This document shows positions 55,533 to 64,000 of a stretch of DNA of 64,000 nucleotides, one piece after another. How positions within the stretch are numbered: position 1 is the first letter of the stretch; every line of letters starts with the position of its first letter. The translations under genes were made by a program, and so were the position numbers. The notes beneath the pieces are model-generated. The model saw nothing but the letters and a program-made list of their open reading frames with translations. It was not told where the DNA came from and searched no databases. The stretch is from Pseudooceanicola marinus. Its GTDB lineage: Bacteria; Pseudomonadota; Alphaproteobacteria; Rhodobacterales; Rhodobacteraceae. The stretch lies in NCBI RefSeq assembly GCF_020177265.1, contig NZ_JAIVMC010000003.1:310001-374000 (forward strand), written 5' to 3'.

Positions 55533-56137
55533 CTGTCGCCGCCTTCTCCTTTTACCTTTTCGCGCTCTGCGTGCTGGCCGGTGGCCTGTTCACGGTGATC
55601 TCGCGAAACCCGGTGCATTCGGTGCTGTGGCTGATCCTGTCGTTCCTCAGCGCGGCGGGGCTCTTCGTCCTGCTGGGCGCCGAGTTCGTCGCGATGCTGC
55701 TGGTCATCGTCTACGTGGGGGCGGTCGCCGTGCTGTTCCTCTTCGTGGTGATGATGCTGGATGTCGACTTCGCCGAGCTTAAGGCGGAAATGGCCAAGTA
55801 CATGCCGCTGGCGCTGCTGATTGGTGTGATCCTGCTGATGCAGTTCGGCCTGGCCTTCGGGTCCTGGACCGAGGCGGAAACGGCAGAGGCCGCGCGCCTG
55901 GCCGTTGCGCCCACGGATGTGCAGAACACCGCGGCCCTGGGCCTGCTGATCTACGAACAGTACTTCCTGGTCTTCCAGCTGGCGGGCATGGTCCTGCTGG
56001 TCGCGATGATCGGGGCCATCGTGCTGACCCTGCGCCACCGCCCGGACGTCAAGCGCCAGAACGTGCTGCACCAGATGTGGCGCGACCCGGCCAAGGCGAT
56101 GGAACTGAAAGATGTGAAACCGGGGCAGGGGCTCTGA
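55529..56137 (+). CDS. nuoJ: NADH-quinone oxidoreductase subunit J
   Basis: A 202-residue ND6-type subunit with five helices: [79 protein letters not shown] and [21 protein letters not shown]. The third contains the family's [12 protein letters not shown] pi-bulge region. Start overlaps the CMD-like gene (ATGA). The intergenic space to nuoK is 239 bases, with hairpins and a 37-codon gene. Confidence 0.96.
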   Translation: MTVAAFSFYLFALCVLAGGLFTVISRNPVHSVLWLILSFLSAAGLFVLLGAEFVAMLLVIVYVGAVAVLFLFVVMMLDVDFAELKAEMAKYMPLALLIGVILLMQFGLAFGSWTEAETAEAARLAVAPTDVQNTAALGLLIYEQYFLVFQLAGMVLLVAMIGAIVLTLRHRPDVKRQNVLHQMWRDPAKAMELKDVKPGQGL

Positions 56138-56159
56138 GCCTCTGACCGGTGTCAGATTG

Positions 56160-56248
56160 GCCCCGGGTGCGCCCGGGGCGAAATAAACCCGGAGCGGGCC
56201 GAGGCCGGCTTCAAAGAAATTGAAAAGCGACCCCGGACCGATCCGGGG
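56160..56248 (+). other. Two hairpins between nuoJ and the 37-residue gene
   Basis: GCCCCGGG (56160-56167) pairs with CCCGGGGC (56172-56179), and CCCCGGA (56231-56237) with TCCGGGG (56242-56248). Both stems are perfect with 4-base loops. No T-run follows either. The second ends next to the GGGAGGGAAA ribosome site of the small gene. Confidence 0.55.
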
Positions 56249-56266
56249 GAGGGAAACGGGACAGCG

Positions 56267-56380
56267 ATGAGCATTGCCAGCTGGATAGCCATCATTTTCG
56301 CGGGCGTCTTCCTGCCCGTCACCGTTGGCCTCGCCAAGCGCTGCAAGGCGGGACCGAAAGCAGAAGGAGACCGCGGATGA
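56267..56380 (+). CDS. Membrane microprotein in nuo operon (37 residues)
   Basis: The ATG at 56267 follows GGGGGAGGGA and opens a 37-codon frame whose TGA (56378-56380) overlaps the nuoK ATG as ATGA. The peptide starts [21 protein letters not shown], one transmembrane helix, followed by a basic tail ([16 protein letters not shown]). The positive-inside rule puts the C-terminus in the cytoplasm. Too short for homology by eye; position and coupling argue it is real. Small single-helix subunits occur in other respiratory complexes. Confidence 0.6.
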   Translation: MSIASWIAIIFAGVFLPVTVGLAKRCKAGPKAEGDRG

Positions 56381-56682
56381 TCGGAATCGAACATTACCTC
56401 ACGGTGGCGGCGGCGCTGTTCGTCATCGGGATCTTCGGGATCTTCCTGAACCGGAAGAACGTGATCATCCTGCTGATGAGCATCGAACTGATCCTGCTGT
56501 CGGTGAACATCAACCTGGTGGCCTTCTCCAGCTTCCTCGGGGATCTCGCCGGCCAGGTCTTCACCCTCTTCGTCCTGACGGTGGCCGCAGCGGAGGCGGC
56601 GATCGGGCTTGCCATTCTCGTCTGCTTCTTCCGCAACCGCGGCACCATCGCCGTGGAAGACGTCAACGTGATGAAAGGCTGA
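56377..56682 (+). CDS. nuoK: NADH-quinone oxidoreductase subunit K
   Basis: A 101-residue ND4L-type subunit with three helices. The second includes the conserved Glu of the proton path ([17 protein letters not shown]) and the third another Glu ([17 protein letters not shown]). The start overlaps the microprotein stop (ATGA). Length is typical. Confidence 0.97.
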   Translation: MIGIEHYLTVAAALFVIGIFGIFLNRKNVIILLMSIELILLSVNINLVAFSSFLGDLAGQVFTLFVLTVAAAEAAIGLAILVCFFRNRGTIAVEDVNVMKG

Positions 56683-56686
56683 GCCC

Positions 56687-58813
56687 ATGGTCCCCATCAT
56701 TCTTCTCGCGCCGCTTGTCAGCGCCATCATCGCCGGCTTCGGCTGGCGGCTGATCGGTGTGAAGGGCGCGCAGATCCTCACGACCGGCGTTCTGTTCCTG
56801 ATCTGCCTGCTCAGCTGGATCACCTTCTTCACCACCCCCGATGAGGCGCAGCACATCGAACTGCTGCGCTGGATCGAAAGCGGCTCGCTCTCGACCTCCT
56901 GGGGCATTCGCCTGGACCGGCTGACCTCGATCATGCTGATCGTGGTGACCACCGTCTCGGCGCTCGTGCACCTCTACAGCTTCGGCTACATGGCGCATGA
57001 CGAGAACTTCAAGGAGGGCGAGGAATATCGTCCCCGCTTCTTCGCCTACCTGTCCTTCTTCACCTTCGCGATGCTGTCGCTGGTGACCTCGGACAACCTG
57101 GTGCAGATGTTCTTCGGCTGGGAAGGCGTGGGCGTCGCCTCCTACCTTCTGATCGGCTTCTACTACAAGAAACCGTCGGCGGGCGCGGCGGCCATGAAGG
57201 CCTTCGTGGTGAACCGGGTCGGTGACTTCGGCTTCCTGCTGGGCATCATGGGCCTGTTCTTCCTGACCGACAGCATCTCGCTGGACGTGATCTTTGCCTC
57301 GGGCGCGACCCTGGGCGAGACGACGCTGCACTTCCTGTGGCGCGACTGGAACGCGGCCAACCTGATCGCCTTCCTGCTGTTCATCGGTGCGGCGGGTAAA
57401 TCGGCACAGCTGTTCCTGCACACCTGGCTGCCGGACGCGATGGAAGGCCCGACGCCCGTGTCGGCGCTGATCCACGCGGCGACCATGGTCACCGCGGGTG
57501 TGTTCATGATCTGCCGCATGTCGCCGATCATGGAATACGCGCCCGAAACCATGGCCTTCATCACCTTCATCGGCGCGACCACGGCCTTCTTCGCCGCGAC
57601 CGTCGGCCTGGTGCAGAACGACATCAAGCGCGTCATCGCCTATTCGACCTGTTCCCAGCTGGGCTACATGTTCGTGGCGGCCGGCGTCGGCGTCTATTCC
57701 GCCGCGATGTTCCACCTGCTGACCCACGCCTTCTTCAAGGCGATGCTGTTCCTCGGCGCCGGTTCGGTCATCCACGCGATGCACCATGAGCAGGACATGC
57801 GGAACTACGGCAACCTGCGGAAGAAGATCCCCTATACCTTCGCCGCGATGATGATCGGCACCCTGGCCATCACCGGCGTCGGCATCCCGCTGACCCACAT
57901 CGGCTTCGCCGGGTTCCTGTCGAAGGATGCCATCATCGAGAGCGCCTACGCAGGCACCCAGGGCGGTTATGCCTTCTGGATGCTGGTGATCGCCGCGCTG
58001 TTCACCTCCTTCTACTCCTGGCGCCTGATCTTCATGACCTTCTACGGTCCCGCGAAGGGGGACAAGCACACGCACGACCATGCGCATGAAAGCCCGATGG
58101 TCATGCTGATCCCGCTGGGCGTGCTGTCCCTGGGCGCGATCTTCTCGGGCATGCTGTGGTACGGCCAGTTCTTCGGCGACCATGACAAGGTCAACAGCTT
58201 CTTCGGGATCCCGCATCACGTCGAAGCCGCGGCCGAAGGCCACGGCGCAGAAGGCGAGGGCGCGGCCCTGACGACCGAGGCGCAGGCCACCGAGGAAGCC
58301 GCGGACGACCACGGCACCGCGGCGGCAGACGCCGGTCACGCCGTGGCCATGGGCGAGGCGCCGCAGGGCGCGATCTACATCTCGGCCGACAACCATGTCA
58401 TGGACGAGGCGCACCATGCCCCCACCTGGGTCAAGGTCAGCCCCTTCATCGCCATGCTGATCGGTTTCGTCACCGCCTGGGTCATGTACATCAAGCAGCC
58501 CGGCCTGCCGGCCCGCGTGGCCGAGGTGAACCGCCCGCTGTACCTGTTCCTGCTGAACAAGTGGTACTTCGACGAAATCTACAACTTCATCTTCGTGCGG
58601 CCCGCGGCGTGGCTTGGCCGACTGTTCTGGAAAGGCGGTGACGGCAAGATCGTCGACGGTGGCATCAACGGGCTGGCCATGGGGATCATTCCCTTCTTCA
58701 CCCGCCTCGCTGGTCGCGCGCAGTCCGGCTACATCTTCACCTACGCCTTTGCGATGGTCATCGGCATCGCGGTCTTCGTAACCTGGATGACGCTCACCGG
58801 AGGGGCGGAATAA
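56687..58813 (+). CDS. nuoL: NADH-quinone oxidoreductase subunit L
   Basis: A 708-residue antiporter-like proton-pumping subunit at the distal end of the membrane arm, with about 16 helices and the long lateral helix at the C-terminus. Family motifs include [17 protein letters not shown], the Lys-bearing [39 protein letters not shown] core and [14 protein letters not shown]. Residues about 456-465 ([10 protein letters not shown]) and 511-561 form a His/Glu/Ala-rich loop typical of alphaproteobacterial NuoL, longer than in E. coli (613 residues in total). The stop shares its A with the nuoM start. Confidence 0.97.
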   Translation: MVPIILLAPLVSAIIAGFGWRLIGVKGAQILTTGVLFLICLLSWITFFTTPDEAQHIELLRWIESGSLSTSWGIRLDRLTSIMLIVVTTVSALVHLYSFGYMAHDENFKEGEEYRPRFFAYLSFFTFAMLSLVTSDNLVQMFFGWEGVGVASYLLIGFYYKKPSAGAAAMKAFVVNRVGDFGFLLGIMGLFFLTDSISLDVIFASGATLGETTLHFLWRDWNAANLIAFLLFIGAAGKSAQLFLHTWLPDAMEGPTPVSALIHAATMVTAGVFMICRMSPIMEYAPETMAFITFIGATTAFFAATVGLVQNDIKRVIAYSTCSQLGYMFVAAGVGVYSAAMFHLLTHAFFKAMLFLGAGSVIHAMHHEQDMRNYGNLRKKIPYTFAAMMIGTLAITGVGIPLTHIGFAGFLSKDAIIESAYAGTQGGYAFWMLVIAALFTSFYSWRLIFMTFYGPAKGDKHTHDHAHESPMVMLIPLGVLSLGAIFSGMLWYGQFFGDHDKVNSFFGIPHHVEAAAEGHGAEGEGAALTTEAQATEEAADDHGTAAADAGHAVAMGEAPQGAIYISADNHVMDEAHHAPTWVKVSPFIAMLIGFVTAWVMYIKQPGLPARVAEVNRPLYLFLLNKWYFDEIYNFIFVRPAAWLGRLFWKGGDGKIVDGGINGLAMGIIPFFTRLAGRAQSGYIFTYAFAMVIGIAVFVTWMTLTGGAE

Positions 58814-60369
58814 TGAGCAATCTTCTCTCCATCGTCACATTCATGCCCGCGATCGCCGCGGTGATCCTGGGCGTGTTCCTCCGGGGCGAGGACAAGGCGG
58901 CACAGCGCAACGCGAAGTGGGTGGCGCTGATCGCCACTACGCTGACCTTCCTGGTGTCGCTGTTCATCCTGGCGGGCTTCGACCCGGCGGATACCGGTAT
59001 GCAGTTCGTCGAGGAACGCGACTGGCTCCTGGGTCTGCAATACAAGATGGGCGTCGACGGGATCTCGGTCCTCTTCGTCCTGCTGACCACCTTCATCATG
59101 CCGCTGACCATCTGGTCCTCCTGGGAGGTGAAAACCCGGGTGAAGGAATACATGATGGCCTTCCTGCTCCTGGAGACCCTGATGCTGGGTGTCTTCATGG
59201 CGCTGGACCTGGTGCTGTTCTACCTCTTCTTCGAGGCCTCGCTGATCCCGATGTTCCTGATCATCGGCATCTGGGGCGGCAAGAACCGCATCTACGCCTC
59301 GTTCAAGTTCTTCCTCTACACCTTCCTCGGTTCGGTCCTGATGCTGGTCGCGATGGTGGCGATGTTCGCCGACGCGGGCACCACCGACATCCCGACGCTG
59401 ATGACGCATGAGTTCAGCTCTTCGCCCGTCACCGTTCTGGGCATGACCATCACCGGCGGCATGCAGACGCTGCTGTTCGTGGCCTTCTTCGCCTCCTTCG
59501 CGGTGAAGATGCCGATGTGGCCGGTGCACACCTGGCTGCCCGATGCCCACGTTCAGGCGCCGACCGCCGGGTCGGTCATCCTGGCCGCAATCCTGCTGAA
59601 GATGGGCGGCTACGGCTTCCTGCGCTTCAGCCTGCCGATGTTCCCGGTGGGGGCCGACGTGATGTCGACCTTCATCCTGGCGATCTCGGCCATCGCGATC
59701 GTCTACACCTCGCTGGTGGCGCTGGTGCAGGAAGACATGAAGAAGCTGATCGCCTATTCCTCGGTCGCCCACATGGGCTACGTGACCATGGGCATCTTCT
59801 CCGCCAATCAGCAGGGCCTCGACGGCGCCATCTTCCAGATGCTGTCCCACGGCTTCATCTCGGGCGCGCTGTTCCTCTGCGTCGGCGTGATCTACGACCG
59901 GATGCACACCCGCGAAATCGACGCCTACGGCGGCCTGGTGAACCGGATGCCGGCCTATGCGATGATCTTCATGTTCTTCACCATGGCCAACGTCGGCCTG
60001 CCGGGCACCTCCGGTTTCATCGGGGAATTCCTGACCCTGGTCGGCGTCTTCCAGGTGAATACCTGGATCGCCCTGATCGCGGCCTCCGGCGTGATCCTGT
60101 CCGCCTCCTACGCGCTGTTCCTCTACCGTCGGGTCGTCATGGGCGACCTGATCAAGGAAAGCCTGCGGTCGATCACCGACATGAAGGCCCGCGAGAAGTG
60201 GATCTTCGCGCCGCTGGTCGCCATGACCCTTCTGCTGGGGGTCTACCCCAGCCTCGTGATGGACATCATCGGCCCGTCGGTCGGGGTGCTCGTCGACAAC
60301 CATGAAACCGCGCTGGCCGCTGCGGATCGCCTTGGCGATACCGGCGCCACCGTGGCCGCATCGCACTGA
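58813..60369 (+). CDS. nuoM: NADH-quinone oxidoreductase subunit M
   Basis: A 518-residue antiporter-like proton channel subunit with about 14 helices. [30 protein letters not shown] includes the essential Glu, the Lys is in [22 protein letters not shown], and [17 protein letters not shown] is the conserved broken helix. TAATG overlap with nuoL. C-terminal tail ([18 protein letters not shown]) is soluble. Confidence 0.97.
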   Translation: MSNLLSIVTFMPAIAAVILGVFLRGEDKAAQRNAKWVALIATTLTFLVSLFILAGFDPADTGMQFVEERDWLLGLQYKMGVDGISVLFVLLTTFIMPLTIWSSWEVKTRVKEYMMAFLLLETLMLGVFMALDLVLFYLFFEASLIPMFLIIGIWGGKNRIYASFKFFLYTFLGSVLMLVAMVAMFADAGTTDIPTLMTHEFSSSPVTVLGMTITGGMQTLLFVAFFASFAVKMPMWPVHTWLPDAHVQAPTAGSVILAAILLKMGGYGFLRFSLPMFPVGADVMSTFILAISAIAIVYTSLVALVQEDMKKLIAYSSVAHMGYVTMGIFSANQQGLDGAIFQMLSHGFISGALFLCVGVIYDRMHTREIDAYGGLVNRMPAYAMIFMFFTMANVGLPGTSGFIGEFLTLVGVFQVNTWIALIAASGVILSASYALFLYRRVVMGDLIKESLRSITDMKAREKWIFAPLVAMTLLLGVYPSLVMDIIGPSVGVLVDNHETALAAADRLGDTGATVAASH

Positions 60370-60387
60370 ACCGGAGGCCAAGAGACA

Positions 60388-61824
60388 ATGCTTCAGGCTG
60401 ATCTGAATGTCATCCTGCCGGAAATCGTTCTGGCAATTTACGCGATGCTCGCGCTGGTCGGTGCGGTCTACACCGGCAAGGACAAGCTGACGGCGCCCCT
60501 GACCTGGGTCACCGCCGCCGTCTTCGTCCTGCTGGGTCTGTGGATCGCCGGTCGCGACGTGGCGGACCTGGCCTTCGGCGGGTCCTTCCACGCCGACGGC
60601 TTCGCCAAGTTCGCCAAGGTGGCGGTGCTCTTCTCCGCCGCGGCCGTCCTGGTGATGGGGCAGGACTACCTGGCCCGTCGCAAGGTGACCAACTTCGAAT
60701 ACCCCGTGCTGGTGGCCCTGTCGGTCCTCGGCATGATGGTGATGGTCTCCGCCGGGGATCTGATCGTGCTCTACATGGGCCTCGAACTGATGTCGCTGGC
60801 CCTCTACGTCGTGGCGTCGATGCGCCGTGACAGCATCAAGTCGACGGAATCCGGCCTGAAGTACTTCGTGCTGGGCTCGCTGTCCTCGGGCATGCTGCTT
60901 TACGGGGCCTCGCTGGTCTATGGCTTCTCGGGCACCACGCTGTTCTCGGGCATTATCCAGGCCGCCGAAGACGGCCGCGCGCCCCTGGGCCTGCTGTTCG
61001 GTGTCGTCTTCATGATCGCCGGCATGTCCTTCAAGGTCTCGGCCGTGCCGTTCCACATGTGGACGCCGGACGTCTATGAAGGCGCGCCCACGCCGATCAC
61101 CGCCTTCTTCGCCACCGCGCCGAAGGTCGCCGCCATGGCGCTGTTCGCCCGCGTGACGCATTCCGCCTTCGGCGGCATCGTTGCCGACTGGCAGCAGATC
61201 ATCGCGCTGATCGCCGTGCTGTCGATGTTCCTCGGCTCCATCGCCGCCATCGGCCAGACCAACATCAAGCGCCTGATGGCCTATTCCTCGATCACCCACA
61301 TGGGCTTTGCCCTGATGGGCCTGGCCGCAGGCACCGCCTTCGGCGTGCAGGCGATGCTGATCTACATGGCCATCTACGTGGTGATGAACATCGGCGTCTT
61401 CGCCTTCATCCTGACCATGGAACGCGACGGCCAGCCGGTCACCGATATCTCCTCGCTGAAGATGTATTCGACCGCCTACCCGGGCCGGGCGCTGGCGCTG
61501 CTGATCCTGATGTTCTCGCTGGCAGGTGTGCCGCCGCTGGTCGGCTTCTTCGGGAAGTTCTACGTGCTGCGCGCCGCCTATGACGCCGGCCTGATCTGGC
61601 TGGCCGTGCTGGGCGTCGTCGCCTCGGTCATCGGCGCCTTCTACTACCTGCGCATCGTCTACTTCATGTACTTCGGTGAGGCTGAGGAGCCGCTGGACAA
61701 GCCGAAGGGCGCGATCCTCTGGGGCTTCCTCATGGCCTCCGCCGCGATCATGCTGCTTGGCGTGGTGAACCTCTTCGGGATCGAGGGCATGGCCCAGGCC
61801 GCCTCGCTCGCCCTGGTGAACTGA
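60388..61824 (+). CDS. nuoN: NADH-quinone oxidoreductase subunit N
   Basis: A 478-residue antiporter-like subunit of the membrane arm nearest the quinone region, with about 14 helices. [16 protein letters not shown] has the conserved Glu, [26 protein letters not shown] the Lys and channel helix, and [17 protein letters not shown] the broken helix. It is 18 bases after nuoM behind CCGGAGG. Last structural gene of the operon. Confidence 0.97.
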   Translation: MLQADLNVILPEIVLAIYAMLALVGAVYTGKDKLTAPLTWVTAAVFVLLGLWIAGRDVADLAFGGSFHADGFAKFAKVAVLFSAAAVLVMGQDYLARRKVTNFEYPVLVALSVLGMMVMVSAGDLIVLYMGLELMSLALYVVASMRRDSIKSTESGLKYFVLGSLSSGMLLYGASLVYGFSGTTLFSGIIQAAEDGRAPLGLLFGVVFMIAGMSFKVSAVPFHMWTPDVYEGAPTPITAFFATAPKVAAMALFARVTHSAFGGIVADWQQIIALIAVLSMFLGSIAAIGQTNIKRLMAYSSITHMGFALMGLAAGTAFGVQAMLIYMAIYVVMNIGVFAFILTMERDGQPVTDISSLKMYSTAYPGRALALLILMFSLAGVPPLVGFFGKFYVLRAAYDAGLIWLAVLGVVASVIGAFYYLRIVYFMYFGEAEEPLDKPKGAILWGFLMASAAIMLLGVVNLFGIEGMAQAASLALVN

Positions 61825-61831
61825 GCCTGAC

Positions 61832-62611
61832 GTGACGGCCCTGGACAGCTGGCCATCCGGTATCGACCGGGTGGTCCTGGCAGAGACCACATCGACTTTG
61901 GACGAGGCCAGAACCCGCTTTTCCGCGGGTCTGGCCTCTCCGCTTTGGATCCTGGCGCTGAACCAGACCGCCGCGCGCGGTCGGCGCGGGCGGCCATGGG
62001 TTCACCCTAGGGGCAATTTCGCGGCCTCCCTGGTGCTGCCGCTGCAGGCTGGCCCGCAGGAGATGGCCCTGCGCAGCTTCACCACATCCTTGGCCCTGCA
62101 TGACGCGCTGGTCGCCCTGACCGGCCGGGCCGAGGCCTTCGCGCTGAAGTGGCCCAACGACGTGCTGCTGCACGGGGGCAAGCTGGCGGGGATCCTGCTG
62201 GAGACGCTGAGCCGGGGCAATCGCCCGGCGGCACTGAACATCGGCATCGGCATCAACCTGGCCCAGGCCCCGGAGGCGGGGGAGGTCGAGGCACGCGCGC
62301 TGCGGCCCGTATCGCTGTCGGGGGAACTGGGCGTCGCCGTCCCGCCCGAGGACATGCTGAACGCCCTGGCGCCCGCCCATGCCCATTGGGAAGCGGTGCT
62401 GACCACCCGCGGCTTCGCGCCGGTGCGCGACGCCTGGCTGGCCCGCGCCGCGCGCCTGGGCGAAGAGGTGACGGCACGTTTCGGCACACATGAGCTGACG
62501 GGCATATTCGAAACGGTGGACGCGCAGGGGCAACTTGTGCTTTCCACCGGCGGCAAGCGCCATGCGGTGGCGGCGGCGGATATCCACTTCGGAACCGACA
62601 GCCCCGCCTGA
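61832..62611 (+). CDS. birA: Biotin-[acetyl-CoA-carboxylase] ligase
   Basis: A 259-residue biotin protein ligase without the N-terminal DNA-binding domain, so it is an enzyme and not a repressor. The biotin/AMP loop is ARGRRGRPW (48-56), KWPNDVLL (about 109-116) and KLAGILLE hold biotin. It starts with GTG 7 bases after nuoN's stop and is probably co-transcribed with it. The known in-window substrate is MccA (Lys-615). Confidence 0.93.
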   Translation: MTALDSWPSGIDRVVLAETTSTLDEARTRFSAGLASPLWILALNQTAARGRRGRPWVHPRGNFAASLVLPLQAGPQEMALRSFTTSLALHDALVALTGRAEAFALKWPNDVLLHGGKLAGILLETLSRGNRPAALNIGIGINLAQAPEAGEVEARALRPVSLSGELGVAVPPEDMLNALAPAHAHWEAVLTTRGFAPVRDAWLARAARLGEEVTARFGTHELTGIFETVDAQGQLVLSTGGKRHAVAAADIHFGTDSPA

Positions 62612-62625
62612 GGGGGAGGGAACCC

Positions 62626-63405
62626 ATGCTTCTGGCAATCGACTGCGGCAACACCAACACCGTGTTCTCCATCTGGGATGGCGAGCGGTTCCTGTGCACG
62701 CTGCGCACCTCGACCGAACATCAGCGGACGGCGGATCAGTATTACGTCTGGCTGTCCACGCTGCTGGCGCACCACAAGATCCCGATGGACATCAACGCGG
62801 TCATCATCTCCTCGACCGTGCCGCGCGTTGTCTTCAACCTGCGGGTCCTGGCGGATCGCTATTTCAACTGTCGCCCGCTGGTGGTGGGCAAGCCCGAGTG
62901 CGGCCTGCCGGTGGAGCCGCGGGTGGACGAGGGCACCCAGGTCGGCCCGGACCGGCTGGTGAACGCCGCCGGCGCCTATGACCGCTACGGCGGCGACCTG
63001 ATCGTCGTCGATTTCGGCACCGCCACCACCTTCGACGTGGTGGGGCAGGACGGCGCCTACGTGGGCGGTGTCATCGCGCCCGGCGTCAACCTGTCGCTTC
63101 AGGCCCTGCACGAGGCCGCCGCCGCGCTGCCCCATGTGGACGTCACCAAGCCGCAGAAGGTGATCGGCACCAACACCGTCGCCTGCATGCAAAGCGGGGT
63201 CTTCTGGGGCTATGTCGGCCTCGTCCGGGGCATCTGTGACCAGATCAAGGGCGAATATGAACGGCCCATGACGATTATCTCGACCGGGGGGCTTGCACCC
63301 CTGTTCCAGCAGGGCGATACGCTGTTCGACCATTTCGATGAGTTCCTGACCATCCACGGCCTCAGGATCATCCACGACCACAACCAGTCATTGGGGACCG
63401 CATGA
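62626..63405 (+). CDS. coaX: Type III pantothenate kinase
   Basis: A 259-residue ASKHA-fold kinase for the first step of CoA synthesis. DCGNTNT (5-11) is the phosphate-1 motif, GPDRLVNAAGAY the P-loop-equivalent pantothenate region, and VDFGTATTFDVV the adenosine motif. Type III kinases need a monovalent cation and are not CoA-inhibited. It begins 14 bases after birA behind GAGGGGGAGGG and overlaps the RNase J gene (ATGA). Confidence 0.97.
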   Translation: MLLAIDCGNTNTVFSIWDGERFLCTLRTSTEHQRTADQYYVWLSTLLAHHKIPMDINAVIISSTVPRVVFNLRVLADRYFNCRPLVVGKPECGLPVEPRVDEGTQVGPDRLVNAAGAYDRYGGDLIVVDFGTATTFDVVGQDGAYVGGVIAPGVNLSLQALHEAAAALPHVDVTKPQKVIGTNTVACMQSGVFWGYVGLVRGICDQIKGEYERPMTIISTGGLAPLFQQGDTLFDHFDEFLTIHGLRIIHDHNQSLGTA

Positions 63406-64000
63406 GCAACGAACGGCTGATCTACCTGCCTCTGGGCGGCGCCGGCGAAATCGGCATGAACGCCTACGTCTACGGCTATGGCGAACCCGGGCAGGAGCGG
63501 CTGATCCTGGTCGACATGGGCGTGGCCTTCCCGGATATGGACACCACTCCGGGGGTCGACATCATCTTTGCCGATATCTCCTGGCTGGAACAGAACCGCG
63601 ACCGGCTGGAGGCGGTGTTCATCACCCACGCACATGAGGACCACGTCGGTGCCGTCGGCCACCTGTACGACCGTCTCGGCCAGCCGAAGATCTACGCCCG
63701 TGCCTTCACCGCCAACATCGCTCGTGGCAAGCTGGCGGAATACGGCGTGGCGGACGATGCGGTGACCACCGCCTCCGCCTGGCCGGAACAGATCAAGGTG
63801 GGGCCGTTCAAGATCGGTTTCCTGCCGATCTCCCACTCCATCCCCGAAAGCTCGGGCCTGGTGATCGACACCAACGAGGGCCGCGTGCTGCACACCGGCG
63901 ATTTCAAGCTGGACCGCAACCCGCTGGTCGGCGAGGCTTGGGATCCGGATCTCTGGGCCGACGTGGCCAAGGGCGGCGTCAAGGCGCTGGTCTGCGACAG
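63402..64000 (+). CDS. rnj: Ribonuclease J (partial, runs off right edge)
   Basis: The first 199 codons and two bases of a metallo-beta-lactamase RNase. LPLGGAGEIGMNAYVYGYG (9-27) is the family N-terminus, ITHAHEDHVGAV (HxHxDH, about 74-85) holds zinc, and PISHSIPESSGLVI with HTGDFKLDRNP are later metal motifs. RNase J carries 5'-to-3' exonuclease and endonuclease activity in RNA decay. The remaining half (beta-CASP and C-terminal domains) is outside the window. Confidence 0.95.
   Translation, partial: MSNERLIYLPLGGAGEIGMNAYVYGYGEPGQERLILVDMGVAFPDMDTTPGVDIIFADISWLEQNRDRLEAVFITHAHEDHVGAVGHLYDRLGQPKIYARAFTANIARGKLAEYGVADDAVTTASAWPEQIKVGPFKIGFLPISHSIPESSGLVIDTNEGRVLHTGDFKLDRNPLVGEAWDPDLWADVAKGGVKALVCD

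Noticed and set aside
58741..61890. Very long open frame on the minus strand opposite nuoM and nuoN (and similar mirrors opposite gatB, pepN, pntAB and others)
   Set aside because: High GC at third positions of the true genes leaves the opposite strand free of stops. The translations are His/Arg/Gly-rich, have no domain signatures and lie wholly inside well-supported genes.
1..64000. tRNA or rRNA genes, CRISPR arrays, insertion sequences, phage genes or defence islands
   Set aside because: No tRNA T-loop pattern with matching acceptor stems, no regularly spaced repeats, no transposase or integrase, and base composition is uniform. The window looks like stable core chromosome.

Overview
The window reads as chromosomal DNA of a GC-rich alphaproteobacterium of the Rhodobacteraceae (Rhodobacter/Roseobacter group). 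The evidence is a complex I (nuo) operon interrupted by many small extra genes in the style described for Rhodobacter capsulatus, single-chain PntA plus PntB transhydrogenase, an OmpW gene with an FNR-type box, Kdo transferase and an LPS-type glycosyltransferase, and GC-rich intergenic repeats of the kind common in this order. The species cannot be named from the sequence alone. I saw no tRNA, rRNA, CRISPR array, insertion sequence or prophage.

Layout. 1-8.2 kb: a truncated hot-dog thioesterase, gatB and an unrecognised conserved-looking gene, and pepN (all minus); then a 58-residue membrane peptide and a class I amidotransferase (plus), and a minus-strand SDR. 8.2-12.3 kb: pntA-pntB with a structured leader, a dispersed repeat and a PaaI-like thioesterase. 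12.3-22 kb: a peptide-uptake locus with two permeases and a binding protein on the minus strand, diverging from a fused double ATPase and three M20 peptidases/amidohydrolases on the plus strand. 22-27.2 kb: an SDR, then a minus-strand operon moaA-waaA-glycosyltransferase-VOC protein, and a lipoprotein. 27.2-31.1 kb: glmU-glmS-AlkD-like gene (minus), making UDP-GlcNAc. 31.4-33.3 kb: gph and a DegT-family aminotransferase.

33.4-43.0 kb is a leucine/isovalerate catabolic locus: ivd, then (after divergent ompW) mccB, a nitronate monooxygenase-like gene, a macro-domain gene, mccA, a GST, HMG-CoA lyase and methylglutaconyl-CoA hydratase. Together they take isovaleryl-CoA to acetoacetate and acetyl-CoA. 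Many junctions are ATGA overlaps, so translation is probably coupled.

43.5-61.8 kb holds all 14 nuo genes in order A-N (separate nuoC and nuoD) with nine interspersed small genes: a 53-residue membrane protein, three lipoproteins, a membrane protein carrying a helix-hairpin-helix-like domain that is also fused to the C-terminus of NuoE, two small proteins of apparent DUF5337/DUF5333 type, a cysteine-less carboxymuconolactone-decarboxylase-like protein and a 37-residue membrane peptide. birA, coaX and a truncated ribonuclease J gene follow on the same strand. The biotin ligase can serve the biotin carboxylase MccA encoded in the same window.

The most interesting material is the set of complex I-linked accessory genes, above all the domain shared by NuoE and its neighbour, and several perfect inverted repeats at promoters (ivd, pntA, the peptide locus, one SDR) that look like regulator sites or RNA structures.
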